From NCBI GenBank assembly GCA_026168455.1, contig CM047428.1:16153313-16217312 (forward strand): 64,000 bases of DNA, in the 5' to 3' direction. This stretch comes from Theocolax elegans. Taxonomy: Eukaryota > Arthropoda > Insecta > Hymenoptera > Cerocephalidae. A program made the position numbers and the translations under genes. The first letter of the stretch is position 1. Each line of letters begins with the position of its first letter. Positions 23,122-33,770 of this stretch are shown here, piece after piece. The notes beneath the pieces are model-generated. The model was given only the letters and a program-made list of their open reading frames with translations. It had not been told where the DNA came from and ran no database searches.

Positions 23122-26100
23122 ATGAATAAGCAAATTCTGCAATGGAATTTAAACAGTTATCATAAAAGAACAGTAAACCTCCAACATCTTATTGCAGTAA
23201 GAGACCCCATTGGGATATGCCTACAAGAAACTAATTTTAAATCCGACTATTGTGCAAATATTAAAGGATATAAATCCTTCTATAAAAATCGAATGTCAGA
23301 ACACGCCAGTGGTGGTGTAGCAATTTATATAAAAGAAAAATATCATTGCACCCAAATACACCTAAATACGAAATTTGAAGCAGTAGCTATTATATGTTAT
23401 CTACCTCAAAAAATAGTAATCTGTAATATATACATACCAAATCGACACAACTTTACGCTAGCCGATCTCTCCGATCTAACTAAACAACTTGGAAATTCGT
23501 TCATATTAACAGGGGACTTTAATGCTCACAATCCAATATGGGGCTCAAAAACAGCTGATCACAGAGGTAGGATAATTGAACAGTTCTTAATAGAGTCTCA
23601 GACGACACTTATAAACAATAATCTCCCAACACACTTTAATGCCCACAACGCTAATGAGAGCTGCATTGACCTATGTATCTCGACTCCAAATCTAACTGAC
23701 TGTTTAGATTGGGAAGTTTCGGATTTTCTCCATGACAGCGATCATTATCCGATATTTATCCATATTAATATAACAAATGCAAATGATGACACAGACGACC
23801 TTACTCTCAAATGGAATTTTAATAAGGCCAATTGGAACCTCTACAAATCCGAAATCGAAAACAACATCGACTCATTAGAAAAACCGAGTCTAATAAACAA
23901 GGAAAAGATAACCGAACTTCTACAAAATTTTAATCAGGTTATCTGTACAGCAGCAAATACTTCAATCCCCAAATCAAAAGGAAAAAAGAAAATGCAAGTA
24001 CCATGGTGGAACGAAGACTGTCTTAAAGCCCTAAAAGAATCAAAACATTCCTTTAATATATTTAAAAAACATAAAACTCTTGCTAATAAAATTGATCATA
24101 ATAGGAACAAAGCAATCTTTAAAAGAACTCTAAAAGAATCAAAAAAAAGATACTGGCTTAAATTCGTAAGTGGATTAAATATTAAAACTCACCCAGCTCT
24201 TATATGGCAAAAAATTCAAAAAATACAAGGAAAATATAAGTCAAATAAAATAAACTATCTCATAAAAGAAAATAACACTCTAATCTCAAATCCCAAAGAC
24301 ATAGCTAATGAACTTGCCTCAAATTTCTCCAATAACTCTAATAACAAAAATTACCACAGTCAGTTTCTGGTTAAAAAAAATCTATTCAGAATAAATCAAG
24401 ACGAATCAACAAATACAGATCAGAATATAAATCGTCTTTTCAAAAACAAAATTGAAAGTGAAGAAATCTACGGAATATTAAAAAACATAAAAAATTCTAG
24501 TCCGGGTCCCGACCAAATTCCCAATATATTAATAAAAAACCTACCTAGTGTAGCCATTGAATATATAGAACTACTGTTAAATGTTATATGGATCGGAGGA
24601 GTTTTCCCTTCCCAATGGAAGATGGCCACAATAATTCCAATTAAAAAACCAGGTAAAGATTCGTCATATGCAAAAAATTATAGACCCATAGCTTTAACAA
24701 ACAATTTGTGCAAAATTATGGAAAAAATAATAAATCAAAGACTAAAAGCCTATCTAGAAGCAACAAACATTATTACCCCACATCAAAGCGGCTTTCGGCA
24801 AAATAGATCAACATATGATCACCTAATAGCCCTAGAACACGCAGTATGTGATGCACTTTACAAAAAACATCACATGTTAGCCGTGTCACTTGATATAGAA
24901 AAAGCTTATGAAATGGTATGTCGAGAAAGAATCGTCAATATATTATATCAATATAATGTTAAGGGATCTATGTTAAGATTTATCCAAAATTTTCTCGAAG
25001 AACGGTACATTCAAGTCAAAATAAATAATAGAATGTCGGATCAAATGTTGCTAACAAATGGAGTACCTCAAGGTTCCGTCCTCAGTGTAACATTGTTTCT
25101 AGTTGCAATAAATAATATTACAGATAACATCCAAGCCCCTGTAAAATGTGGATTATTTGCTGATGATCTCACTATATATACATCTGGACATAATCTTAAA
25201 ATAACAGAAGATATCATTCAAAATACTTTAAATAACCTGTATGATTGGTCAATAAAAAACGGATTCAAATTCTCAACAGATAAAACACAGTATATCATTT
25301 TCTCAAAAAAAAGAAATATCCCCAAGATTCAACTCAAACTTCACAACCAAGAAATAAACAAAGTTGAGGAAATGAAAATACTTGGTCTCATATTCGACAG
25401 TAAACTTACTTGGAAAAACCATATTTTAACCACTAAAAATAAATGTAATCAAACACTTCGAATAATCAAAAACTTAGCAGCAAAAAACTGGGGAGCAGAT
25501 TGCAAGGTATTACTAAACACATACAAAACATTAATATTACCTATACTAGACTATGGTAGTGTAATATATGGTTCATCCAAATATACGTCAACCTTAGAAC
25601 CAATACAAAATAGCTGTCTAAAAATAAGTCTAGGGGCCTTTCACACTAGCCCCACTCAAAGCATATTAGTCGAATGTAATATGTTACCGCTCTCAGAACG
25701 AAGAAAAATATTAATGTATAAATACGCGTGCAAAATCGCCTCGCTTCCGGATAGTTTAACATTCAAAACCATATTTGAAAATGAAACAACTCCATTTAGA
25801 ACATATTACAACTCCCCCGAACCTTTCTCCTCAAGATTACACAATATGATAACAAACCTGGATATAAGCATACCAGAAATAATAAATCAACTACCAACAC
25901 CGTCTCCATTAGCAACCTTAGATTTAAAAATAATAGAGAACTATGATCCAATCAATAATAACTCAAAAGAAAATAAACATCAGATTTTCACCGATAATCA
26001 CATTACAAAAAATGCAATAGGTATCTCAATTGTTACTCATCACGAAAATTTCAAATACACGCTACCACCCGAATTAAACCCCTCTTATATCCAATATTGG

Positions 26101-26781
26101 ACACTAACGAAATCACTCGACTGTATCAAACAACACAATGAAGAAAACTATGAAATATTCACACAGTCACAATTATTAACAGCAAACATAAAAAAACCAT
26201 ATTCTCAGAACATACTTATCAAAAATATGCAAAACAAACTTATTCAATTAGAATCAAAAAATATAAAAATTATAAAACCTTCTTACAACAGTGATCAACC
26301 TAATACCAATTTAGCTTCCAAATTAGCAGAAGAAGCATCTCAACAAATTATAACTGAAACAGATCTCCCCTTCACGCCAATCCATGCATCATCACTTTTC
26401 AAAAATCTCATACAAGAATCTTGGAATTCAGTCTGGCTTAATAATAAAAACAGCTTCCTACACAAAATTAGAGATAATACAAATAATGTCAGCCATACAA
26501 TGAATCTTAATCGTCGAGACCAAGTTATAATTAATAGACTTCGAATAAACCATACAAAATTAACACACTCATATATACTTAATAAAGAAGACTGCCCTAT
26601 ATGCAATACATGCAAAGAAAAATTAACTGTTGAACATGTACTACTACAATGCCCAAAGTACGCAGAAGAAAGAAGAAAATGCAAAATCCATAACGACATA
26701 AAAATGACACTCAATACAAAAGAAGAAACAGTGAAAGTGCTACAATTTTTGTCAATTACAAAAATCATAGATCTCATATAA
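23122..26781 (+). CDS. LINE ORF2: endonuclease-reverse transcriptase polyprotein
   Basis: 1219 codons, intact. The APE-type endonuclease is at residues about 1-225, with E36, D132/N134 (GDFNAH) and D207/H208 (SDHYP). It nicks the target DNA. Reverse transcriptase is at about 450-760: PIKKPGKD and NYRPIALT blocks, HQSGFR, motif A with D591, motif B GVPQGSVLSVTLF, and the catalytic FADD at 679-682. Residues about 950-1075 keep the outline of RNase H but lack most catalytic acids (first Asp D958 kept, Gln at 1015 where Asp is expected). A CCHC motif (CPIC...EHVLLQC) follows near 1160-1180. The usual Pro in motif B is Val656. Start is the first ATG, shortly after the ORF1 tail. Confidence 0.95.
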   Translation: MNKQILQWNLNSYHKRTVNLQHLIAVRDPIGICLQETNFKSDYCANIKGYKSFYKNRMSEHASGGVAIYIKEKYHCTQIHLNTKFEAVAIICYLPQKIVICNIYIPNRHNFTLADLSDLTKQLGNSFILTGDFNAHNPIWGSKTADHRGRIIEQFLIESQTTLINNNLPTHFNAHNANESCIDLCISTPNLTDCLDWEVSDFLHDSDHYPIFIHINITNANDDTDDLTLKWNFNKANWNLYKSEIENNIDSLEKPSLINKEKITELLQNFNQVICTAANTSIPKSKGKKKMQVPWWNEDCLKALKESKHSFNIFKKHKTLANKIDHNRNKAIFKRTLKESKKRYWLKFVSGLNIKTHPALIWQKIQKIQGKYKSNKINYLIKENNTLISNPKDIANELASNFSNNSNNKNYHSQFLVKKNLFRINQDESTNTDQNINRLFKNKIESEEIYGILKNIKNSSPGPDQIPNILIKNLPSVAIEYIELLLNVIWIGGVFPSQWKMATIIPIKKPGKDSSYAKNYRPIALTNNLCKIMEKIINQRLKAYLEATNIITPHQSGFRQNRSTYDHLIALEHAVCDALYKKHHMLAVSLDIEKAYEMVCRERIVNILYQYNVKGSMLRFIQNFLEERYIQVKINNRMSDQMLLTNGVPQGSVLSVTLFLVAINNITDNIQAPVKCGLFADDLTIYTSGHNLKITEDIIQNTLNNLYDWSIKNGFKFSTDKTQYIIFSKKRNIPKIQLKLHNQEINKVEEMKILGLIFDSKLTWKNHILTTKNKCNQTLRIIKNLAAKNWGADCKVLLNTYKTLILPILDYGSVIYGSSKYTSTLEPIQNSCLKISLGAFHTSPTQSILVECNMLPLSERRKILMYKYACKIASLPDSLTFKTIFENETTPFRTYYNSPEPFSSRLHNMITNLDISIPEIINQLPTPSPLATLDLKIIENYDPINNNSKENKHQIFTDNHITKNAIGISIVTHHENFKYTLPPELNPSYIQYWTLTKSLDCIKQHNEENYEIFTQSQLLTANIKKPYSQNILIKNMQNKLIQLESKNIKIIKPSYNSDQPNTNLASKLAEEASQQIITETDLPFTPIHASSLFKNLIQESWNSVWLNNKNSFLHKIRDNTNNVSHTMNLNRRDQVIINRLRINHTKLTHSYILNKEDCPICNTCKEKLTVEHVLLQCPKYAEERRKCKIHNDIKMTLNTKEETVKVLQFLSITKIIDLI

Positions 26782-26935
26782 ACCAACACATGTTATATTT
26801 GTAAATATAGTGTACAAATTTTATAATATTAACCAATCAAAACTATGTATATCTATTTAATGTATAATTAAGTCGCTAATAACCTAGACGTTGATGCGAC
26901 TGTAAATAAATAAATGAAAAAAAAAAAAAAAAAAA

Positions 26936-26946
26936 AACGTTATGGT
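26936..26946 (+). repeat. LINE target-site duplication, right copy
   Basis: AACGTTATGGT after the poly(A) tail, identical to 21567-21577. The first two A cannot be told apart from the tail. Confidence 0.9.
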
Positions 26947-29900
26947 TTCCTCGTTCGAGAGGGCCGGTCTTTATTTTTTTTTTCTTTTTTAATCGACTCG
27001 TAAATTCAATCGATCTCTCGTCGCGAGATTTAAATCGCAAAAACAAAAATGGAATTTGCTTCGAAAATGAAAATGCTAATTGATTTCGTGATCCACGGCG
27101 AGTGTACGAGCAAAAAAATGTTGAACGTCGAACGTGACTGTTTGGGCATTCGTTTCCCTCTTCGATTATTTCGTTTTGTCATTGTTAAAAATTCTCGTTT
27201 CTCTATACGTCATTCTATAGCTTCCGTAACGCTGTAGCCTGCGAGTGTATTAGAAGAAATTACATAGGTTTAATCAGTTTTTTTTTTCGTAAGCTTGTGT
27301 ATCCATTGTAATGATAAATAAAATTAGGTTTTTAATAGACTCTCTAATGAAGCGTTAAATTGAACTCTACGCCTGTAACAAAATTGAAAGGTACATTGTT
27401 TTTTTGTTGTGTCGAGGTGAAAACTTACGGTTCATTCGATAGACGAAAAATATGATAAATGAAGAAAAAAATAATTATTTTTCATTACAACTTTATTATC
27501 TGGTATCGTGTATTATTATCTTTTTTTTTGTTATTGTTTAACACTGCGTGACAGTGCGCTGATATTATTACACGCATTTCGAATTACACGTCGTACATTT
27601 CATTACTATATCTATTAAAGTAAACTTTGATGATTTTATCAGAGAAACTCCAGTAAATCTAAAAGTTTAAAGCCATTAGCCCGATGAAAGATATGACCGA
27701 AATGACTTATTAATCTTTTCTGAAAAAGGTAACTATATAGTTTACGAACTTTTCCGCACAGATCTCCACCGTGTACAATTATTTTTCAACGCCGCGTCTT
27801 TCTAAAATTGCAATCGATTTACAGTTTTTTTTTCACGTGTATACACTTAGATGTAATTGTAATATACATTTCGATATAAAAACCAACGAGTAGAAACTAA
27901 ATTAATCATTTATATAATGGAATCAAATTATTTTCGCCCAAAAAAGTATATCGTATAACTTCCTCCTGAATTACACCCAAACAAATAATCGAGAGGCGAA
28001 TGCGATCGAAAGATAAATTAAAAGTCTTCCGAACCGGTTCCTTTTGAGTCAGTCGATCGATCTCTGAGAGCTATTACAATAACAAAAAAAACAGAGCCAG
28101 CCTTCTGTACAAAAGAACCGTCTATCTAAAACGAATAATCCCACAAATCATTTACACATCTCTCGCTCTTACTTTCGCATAGTACAATATATATATATCG
28201 AGTGAAATCTCTGCGTAACGACAAGTTAGTTTCCTTTGTGAAAACGAGTGTATTGAAATTTTTTTTACAGTCCAAGACGTCAATCGCTTTCGTGTTCAAC
28301 AGGATGAGAGTTAATTATCAAAGATTCTATTTATAGACTTATATATGTTATACCAGTTTGGTTATTTTTATTATTTATTATTCCGTTGTTTAATATTGTT
28401 CGTGCAGAATTTTCTAATAAGAATAACCGCGCGCGACTGCCCAAGAGTAAACTTGGGAGATTTGTCAACTGTTCGACATAAATTAACCTAAAAAATTGTA
28501 ATAAGTAAATTACCGCAATATTTATCATGTTTTCGCGGTAAACTTTATACATTCAGAAAACAACTTATTTGAATCAATAAAACTATTATATCGAATACGG
28601 ACAATAAAATATTTGTTACACATGTATGTATAGATTTAATACATTTTTATTGTAATAAAAACGCATCTACTTTTAGAAACTCAAAAAATTTCTGCATTTA
28701 CCGAACTAAAAATCTAGAAAAATTCATACGTGATACTTGAGTAATATAAAAGAACAAGAAGTTGACAGAGAGATTTTTTTTTAAATACTTTCTTTTGTAT
28801 TTATTAACAATTGATAACAACTTTTGATCGGTAATGATTAGGTGAAAAATTGATCATTACAGCTACACGAAAATATCGATCATTTATAGTTACAAAAAAT
28901 TTAAACCATTACATTTAACTTTTACCATTAAAATAGTTATTTATACAAGTAAATTTTTCTCAGTGTATTTTAAACAATTAAGTAGACATTAGCTACAAAC
29001 AAATGTTTTATCGTCCGAATTCAATAAAATATTTTATTGATTCAAATACATTTATTTCTCAGTGTAAGGAAATTTGAAATTTCGCAATTTTCGTGACCCA
29101 TTTAATAAAAAATTACAGCACCTATACAAATGTACGTTAAACGTATACGCGTGTTTACCCTAATTAATATTAGCTAAAAGTGAAAAGTGAACCCTTTAAC
29201 GAAATCAGGAGTAACGTCGAGTCGTAGACCTATTCAAATGAGAAGGGTTACTCATCGATTTCACCGAGCTCACGCGGAAAAGCACCGTTACTCACGCGCG
29301 CGCGACCAGCCGGCTCGCCGTTCATTTTCAGCCGGATGACTCGGTCACGCGCGAGGACAAGCTGCACGTGCACAATTCGCAATCGAAAAGGGAGGGTTTG
29401 TATATAAACCTGACGTCACGCGATTCTACTTTCTCCGTCGTTGTACAACAATTTCGCGCGTTTTTCCCTTTGGCTTTTTTTAATTTTGGTTCCTATTTAT
29501 TAATCCTCGTTTGTGTACATTGTTTCAACAAGTTTTCGATCATTACGCGTGGTTTCTTCGCAAATAAGCGTGTACTCATTATTTTGAAATTTAGATTTAA
29601 TGCGAATCGTCGTACAAACAGTGAAAGTTTGTTTTTTAATAAGCAAAACGATGGATATGAATTTATAATTTGGTAAGTTTTAATCATCTACTCAAAAATA
29701 TATCCTGCAAGATATTGTGTTCACGAATACAATTATTATACGTATACATACCGAGTGATACTTAAATTCTTGAAAGTTTACAAAAATTTATTAATTCTTT
29801 GAATAATTTGAATCAAATATATATATTTCATTTAATTTATAGTTAATTCAATTTCTATGTTGAAATAAAATGTTAAAATAATTGTATGTATAGACAACGA

Positions 29901-30060
29901 ATTTGGTAATAGAACTTATTGATATAAATCATTTTATTTACGTTATCGTATAATAAGTAAATATATTGAAATAGAGCGCGGTAATAAATATCAAGGGATT
30001 TGTAAACTCGAAATCCAACTCTTGGAATAGAAAATGATCGTAAAATACCTATGCAAACAG
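26947..30060. other. intron-like non-coding stretch between the LINE and the TTAA element
   Basis: AT-rich, with a CpG-rich patch at about 29220-29480. The words ttttctcagtgta (ending near 28971) and tttctcagtgta (near 29067) match the right ends of the TA-flanked MITEs elsewhere in the window, so decayed copies may lie here, but left ends were not found. No exon recognised. Confidence 0.4.
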
Positions 30061-30149
30061 TTAAGGGGGTCTCATACTCAATTCTGCGATTTTACCGTTC
30101 TAACCGCCGGTAATGCAGGTTATGTAAAAAATAGTAACTTTCATCAAGA

Positions 30150-30194
30150 GCGCCATCTGTGGAAAGTCATAATCGAAGTAATCGTAGATGGCGC
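30150..30194. promoter_or_regulatory. inverted pair of AGATGGCGC words (CTCF-like)
   Basis: GCGCCATCT at 30150-30158 and AGATGGCGC at 30186-30194 form a perfect 9-bp inverted pair with a 27-bp gap. AGATGGCGC resembles the core of animal CTCF insulator sites. The pair also makes a stable hairpin, so it may simply be transposon subterminal structure. Confidence 0.25.
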
Positions 30195-30466
30195 CATTGA
30201 TGTCCAGAGCATCGTAATATAAAACAGTGTGACTGTTTTTTTTCAATATAAAAATTAAAAAATAACGTATTTGACTTATACGTATTTTCTATTATATCTA
30301 TTATAATCCGTATTTCATCAATCCGCATTCTATTTATTATTACTATGCCATCACATATATATATTTATATATATACATATCAATTGTATACTTATGTTTC
30401 GTTTACGGATTTTATATCTATTTAGTTTATACGTATTATATGCGCATTTCGGTTATATGTATGCCA

Positions 30467-30684
30467 AGGCCTGCGATGGCTCGGTCGGTTAGGGCGTCGG
30501 GCTCGTAATCTGGAAGTCCCAAGTTCGATTCCCGACCCCGGCCGATTGATGCAAGTACCACTGGGGAATGTATTTTCAACAAGTGCTTTCTTAACAAAAA
30601 CGTTGTATGACCTCCATCGCTGATTAGCACCAATATGGGAGCATAAAAAAGCGACGTTAAAATCATAAATAAAACAAAAAATAC
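30467..30684 (+). mobile_element. tRNA-derived SINE
   Basis: The head resembles a tRNA: an A-box-like stretch tggctcggtcggttagg and B box AGTTCGATTCC about 50 bp further on; the anticodon loop can be read as CGT (Thr), tentatively. An unrelated body of about 130 bp follows, ending in an A-rich tail (aaataaaacaaaaaa). Short duplications GTATGCCA lie at 30459-30466 and 30685-30692. The acceptor stem pairs only in part, so it is not a working tRNA gene. Transcription would be by RNA polymerase III, with mobilisation by a LINE. Confidence 0.8.
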
Positions 30685-30894
30685 GTATGCCATGACTGCC
30701 TATAGATTTTTCGGTTCTTGAAACGTTAATGCAATGTTAATCTAGTTAATAACATCGTCTTACAAAAGGCATCTATTACTTCAATTGCTTGTATATCCAT
30801 ATTTAGCGCATTTTACCTATAATTGATGATACATCATGCATATGTATGATAATAAATAAAATGTAAATTACCCTTTTTTACCAACATACAAGTA

Positions 30895-31385
30895 GCACTT
30901 TTCATATTTTGACATATATGCAAGTTAATAAAATATATATTTGTTTATTTTCCTTATGCGCAATTAAAGATTTTAGCATATTTCGGGTACAAGCAAAAAT
31001 AAATAAATAAATTTTTGTCCCTACAAAATAGAAGATTTTGCATATTTCGCCTATATGCAATTAAAGAATTTTGCATATTTTGTTATATATGCAAGTAAAT
31101 TAAATATATATTTGTATATTTCCCCTATTCGCAATTAAAAATTTTGCATATTTTACATATATGCAAAATAAATATATAAATCTGCGTATTTCGTCCCTAT
31201 ATAAATAGAACATTTTACACATTACGGCTATGCGTAATTAAAGAATTTTGCATATTTTGCCATATATGCATTTTCCTTTACGCAATTAAAGAATTTACCA
31301 TATTTCGCATATATGCAAAAATAAATATATGAACGTGTGTATTTTGCTTATACACATTTTGCATATTTTATTTATATGCAAATGT
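30895..31385. repeat. degenerate AT-rich minisatellite
   Basis: At least six diverged repeats built from gcaattaaagaattttgc, atattt(t/c)g and catatatgcaa words, with units of roughly 60-130 bp. The words gcatatttt and tatatgcaa recur throughout. Confidence 0.7.
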
Positions 31386-31396
31386 GTAAAAAATAA

Positions 31397-31729
31397 ATTG
31401 AAAAAGAGCTGAAACAGCAACAGACCTTCTCCAAGCAGCAGCAATAGTAGGCGAAGGAAAAAGAGCATCGTCAACTGTAGGCCTTGAATATATATCTACA
31501 ACAGATCCTGTACAAGCTGTATGAAGAAAATGAAAAAATTTATAGCAAGAGCAGTGTACCCACACCCTGTGACGTGAAGTAGTACCAAGATCAACTGATG
31601 GTGTATTCGTACCAGCAACCGTATACTGTACGTCATATAGTAGCAGTACAAGTAGTAGTAGTAGTAGTACATTTTGGGTACGCAGCAGTAGTAGAAGCCA
31701 TATGTTTGACAGATGTAGATGATCCTGTA
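31397..31729 (+). pseudogene. glutamine-rich coding relic, part 1 (TAG stops only)
   Basis: One frame is open for 111 codons apart from four TAG (31445, 31448, 31478, 31580), with no TAA or TGA. It is rich in CAG and CAA codons next to the TAGs (for example a KQQQ stretch and a SKQQQ stretch, then several Leu-Tyr-Glu-Lys residues), so the TAGs look like former CAG. A neighbouring frame from about 31630 holds a run of tag and cag triplets, as from a decayed CAG repeat. No protein family is recognised. It could be a captured host gene fragment or chance in gta/tag-rich DNA. Confidence 0.35.
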
Positions 31730-32308
31730 TAACCTGGAATTTTATACAAAATTTTATAAAACATCAATAAGCACCATATTATATAATTTTATAAAAATAA
31801 CAATTAAATATTTAATACGTCTTGTTCAAGTCAGAGCTACGCAAGAAGCCGAGAACGAATACTTGCCTAGCGCTGGTTCAAACTTAAAAAGTATTTTAAG
31901 AATTGAATTATTTATATCTGTTTGACAAAATATTAATATTTACATTACATTAATAATTATTTTTGGAAACATCAATAAAGTAACATAATTATAATCATTT
32001 AAATTTGTTGAATTGTTCAGAAATTTGCACTTTCCTTTGAAAGGTATCTGCAATTATCTGTATATGCTGTAACTTTTTCGTATTAAATTTATTTTTGTAA
32101 ATCAACACATTTTGCATACAATTTACAAGAATTACTTAATATTAAAATGTATTTATTGGTAAAAAACTTTGTGTTATAAGGCTATGCTCAAGCAATAAAA
32201 AATGAATACATACCAGTAATATCAGCAATCATTGCTTGAGGTTCATATGCATAATGGCGAAGCAGCTGTATATATAGTACTAACAGTTGAAGGTATCTAA
32301 TTATATAA

Positions 32309-32596
32309 CGTAAGAAGCACCGACATAAGATGAGCTTGAACGCGCAGCTACAGCGGACTCTGAAAAAAAGGCATGATTAGAAGATATCAACGCAGCACTA
32401 GTGCTACAAAGAATAGCTACAAAAACAGTTGCAGTTGCAACGAGAGTTCTAGTACTGTAAACGATATAAGAAGTATTAGATCCTATACCTGCACATGTAG
32501 TCTTATCGTAATCAGAAAAACACTTTCATATTATTTGACAACAGTAGCCAGTCAAATGTTGCAGTAAGTCCTAGAAGAAACAGCAGTAGTAAACGC
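32309..32596 (+). pseudogene. glutamine-rich coding relic, part 2 (TAG stops only)
   Basis: In the same frame class as part 1, 96 codons contain six TAG (32378, 32399, 32414, 32450, 32477, 32498) and no TAA or TGA before the TGA at 32597. Non-stop codons are rich in Lys, Arg, Gln and Leu (for example AQLQRTLKKRH and LQKQLQLQRE), the mix of a coiled-coil or Q-rich protein. The spacer between the parts (31730-32308) has ordinary stops. Related Q/K-rich segments seem to continue to about 32850 with frame changes and some TAA. I do not recognise the protein. Confidence 0.35.
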
Positions 32597-33223
32597 TGAA
32601 CATGTAGAAGAAACTGATGAAGGCCATGCTAAAGCACACCCTGGAAATAAAGAAGCATTAGAATAAGTGCCTGTAACAGAAGTGGTAATTATAAACAAAT
32701 TATAGAAGAAACTGGTAGCATTTATAGCTATAGTATCATAAGTATAGCAGGAGATTCTAGTAGTTGATACAGACCCTTCATGAGAAGTTTTACATTTGTA
32801 GTACAGTAGAACCTGGATGAACAACTACAGTTCCCTGGATGATTATCAGCAGAAAAAGCTGACTATACTTAAAATTGTAGTTAATCGACAATTGAACTTA
32901 ATCGCAATAACAACAGTGGCCGTAGCAGCATACACATGGAAAGGAATAAACTTTGGACTTGCAGACGCTGTGGATCCGAGACAGGAAGTAATAGCCAAAC
33001 CTCTAGGTATACCATTAGCAATAAATCTTGATTCAATATCTCTGCACATGGTGGCTATATAAGGACAAACAATAACAATATATACTATATAACATAACCC
33101 CTAAACACAAAGCACGCAGTACTTTATAAATAACACATTTTACAAATTGTTTCGTTAGCACTTGTGATAGCAGTAACATCAATATAAGTAGCAGTAAAAT
33201 TGTATGTTGCATGTGTAGTCTAC

Positions 33224-33526
33224 CTAATACAAGGAGCAGCAGCAGATTCTTACGCTAATAACCTCCAAATGACGACTATATTTTTCCTGTGTATTTGGTG
33301 AATGTTTGAAGATCAGACCAATCCACTTAAACTTCTCACTGTCACTCATTTGCACAACTTTACACTTTCTACACTGTACACAAAATTTGATTATGTTGCA
33401 ATACTGTTTCGAATTACGGATGAGCAGATGTAATATCCATAACACTATGTATATATAGACAGACGGCCGCAGCGTACACACACACTGTTCAGGGGTGACT
33501 CTTGGTCGATCAGATATAGAAAACAC
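33224..33526 (-). CDS. hypothetical minus-strand ORF, possibly a first exon
   Basis: 100 codons, no recognised family. The second half is the most protein-like: an internal Met at about residue 60 begins MSDSEKFKWIGLIFKHSPNT, preceded by a FCVQCRKC segment with two closely spaced Cys pairs. A strong donor-like AGC/gtaaga lies on this strand at about 33250, so the real product may be spliced. Upstream (higher coordinates) are a TATATATA word and a CpG-rich stretch (33540-33700), which could be a promoter. Being inside the TTAA element, it may be element-borne. It could equally be a chance ORF. Confidence 0.2.
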   Translation of the reverse strand: MFSISDRPRVTPEQCVCTLRPSVYIYIVLWILHLLIRNSKQYCNIIKFCVQCRKCKVVQMSDSEKFKWIGLIFKHSPNTQEKYSRHLEVISVRICCCSLY

Positions 33527-33770
33527 ACATGTTCAAACGCGTCTAGCTTACCGGTTGCTTAGCAAACAGGCCGAAAAAAGCGCGGCATCGCTGTGGCTAC
33601 AGCTGTTACACCGCTCTTTTAGATTAACTGCTGGTCAGCGGAAGCGCGCGCAGAATGTCTGCGCGTAAACGAAATACGACAAAGAGGGAGAGAGAAATAA
33701 TGGTGTAACTGTTTCTTAATAACAACGCATACGCCTAGCGTGAATATGAATTCTTTAGGTCAAAAATTCG

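Larger units (their letters stand above)
21578..26937 (+). mobile_element. full-length non-LTR retrotransposon (I-group-like LINE)
   Basis: Begins with CAGTTCTCTCTGTACTGGC, has a 145-bp 5' untranslated region, ORF1, a 29-bp spacer, ORF2, and a 3' untranslated region of about 135 bp ending in TAAATAAATAAATG plus about 21 A. Bounded by identical 11-bp duplications. This is the expected product of target-primed reverse transcription from a complete transcript. An endonuclease-RT-RNase H-like-CCHC order in ORF2 and a zinc-knuckle ORF1 point to the I group (I, Nimb, LOA and relatives); the exact clade cannot be settled by eye. Perfect duplications and an intact 1219-codon ORF2 suggest a recent insertion. 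Same strand as the Fhos exon. Confidence 0.95.

Noticed and set aside
23081..23122. Internal ribosome entry or termination-reinitiation signal between ORF1 and ORF2
   Set aside because: The 29-bp spacer is short and A/T-rich, which would fit reinitiation, but no specific signal can be recognised.
26340..26789. 149-aa minus-strand ORF
   Set aside because: Antisense shadow of the 3' part of LINE ORF2.
31397..32596. Leucine-rich minus-strand gene as the explanation of the TAG triplets (CTA codons)
   Set aside because: The aligned minus-strand frame is itself broken, because plus-strand cta, tta and tca codons give minus-strand stops in both segments.
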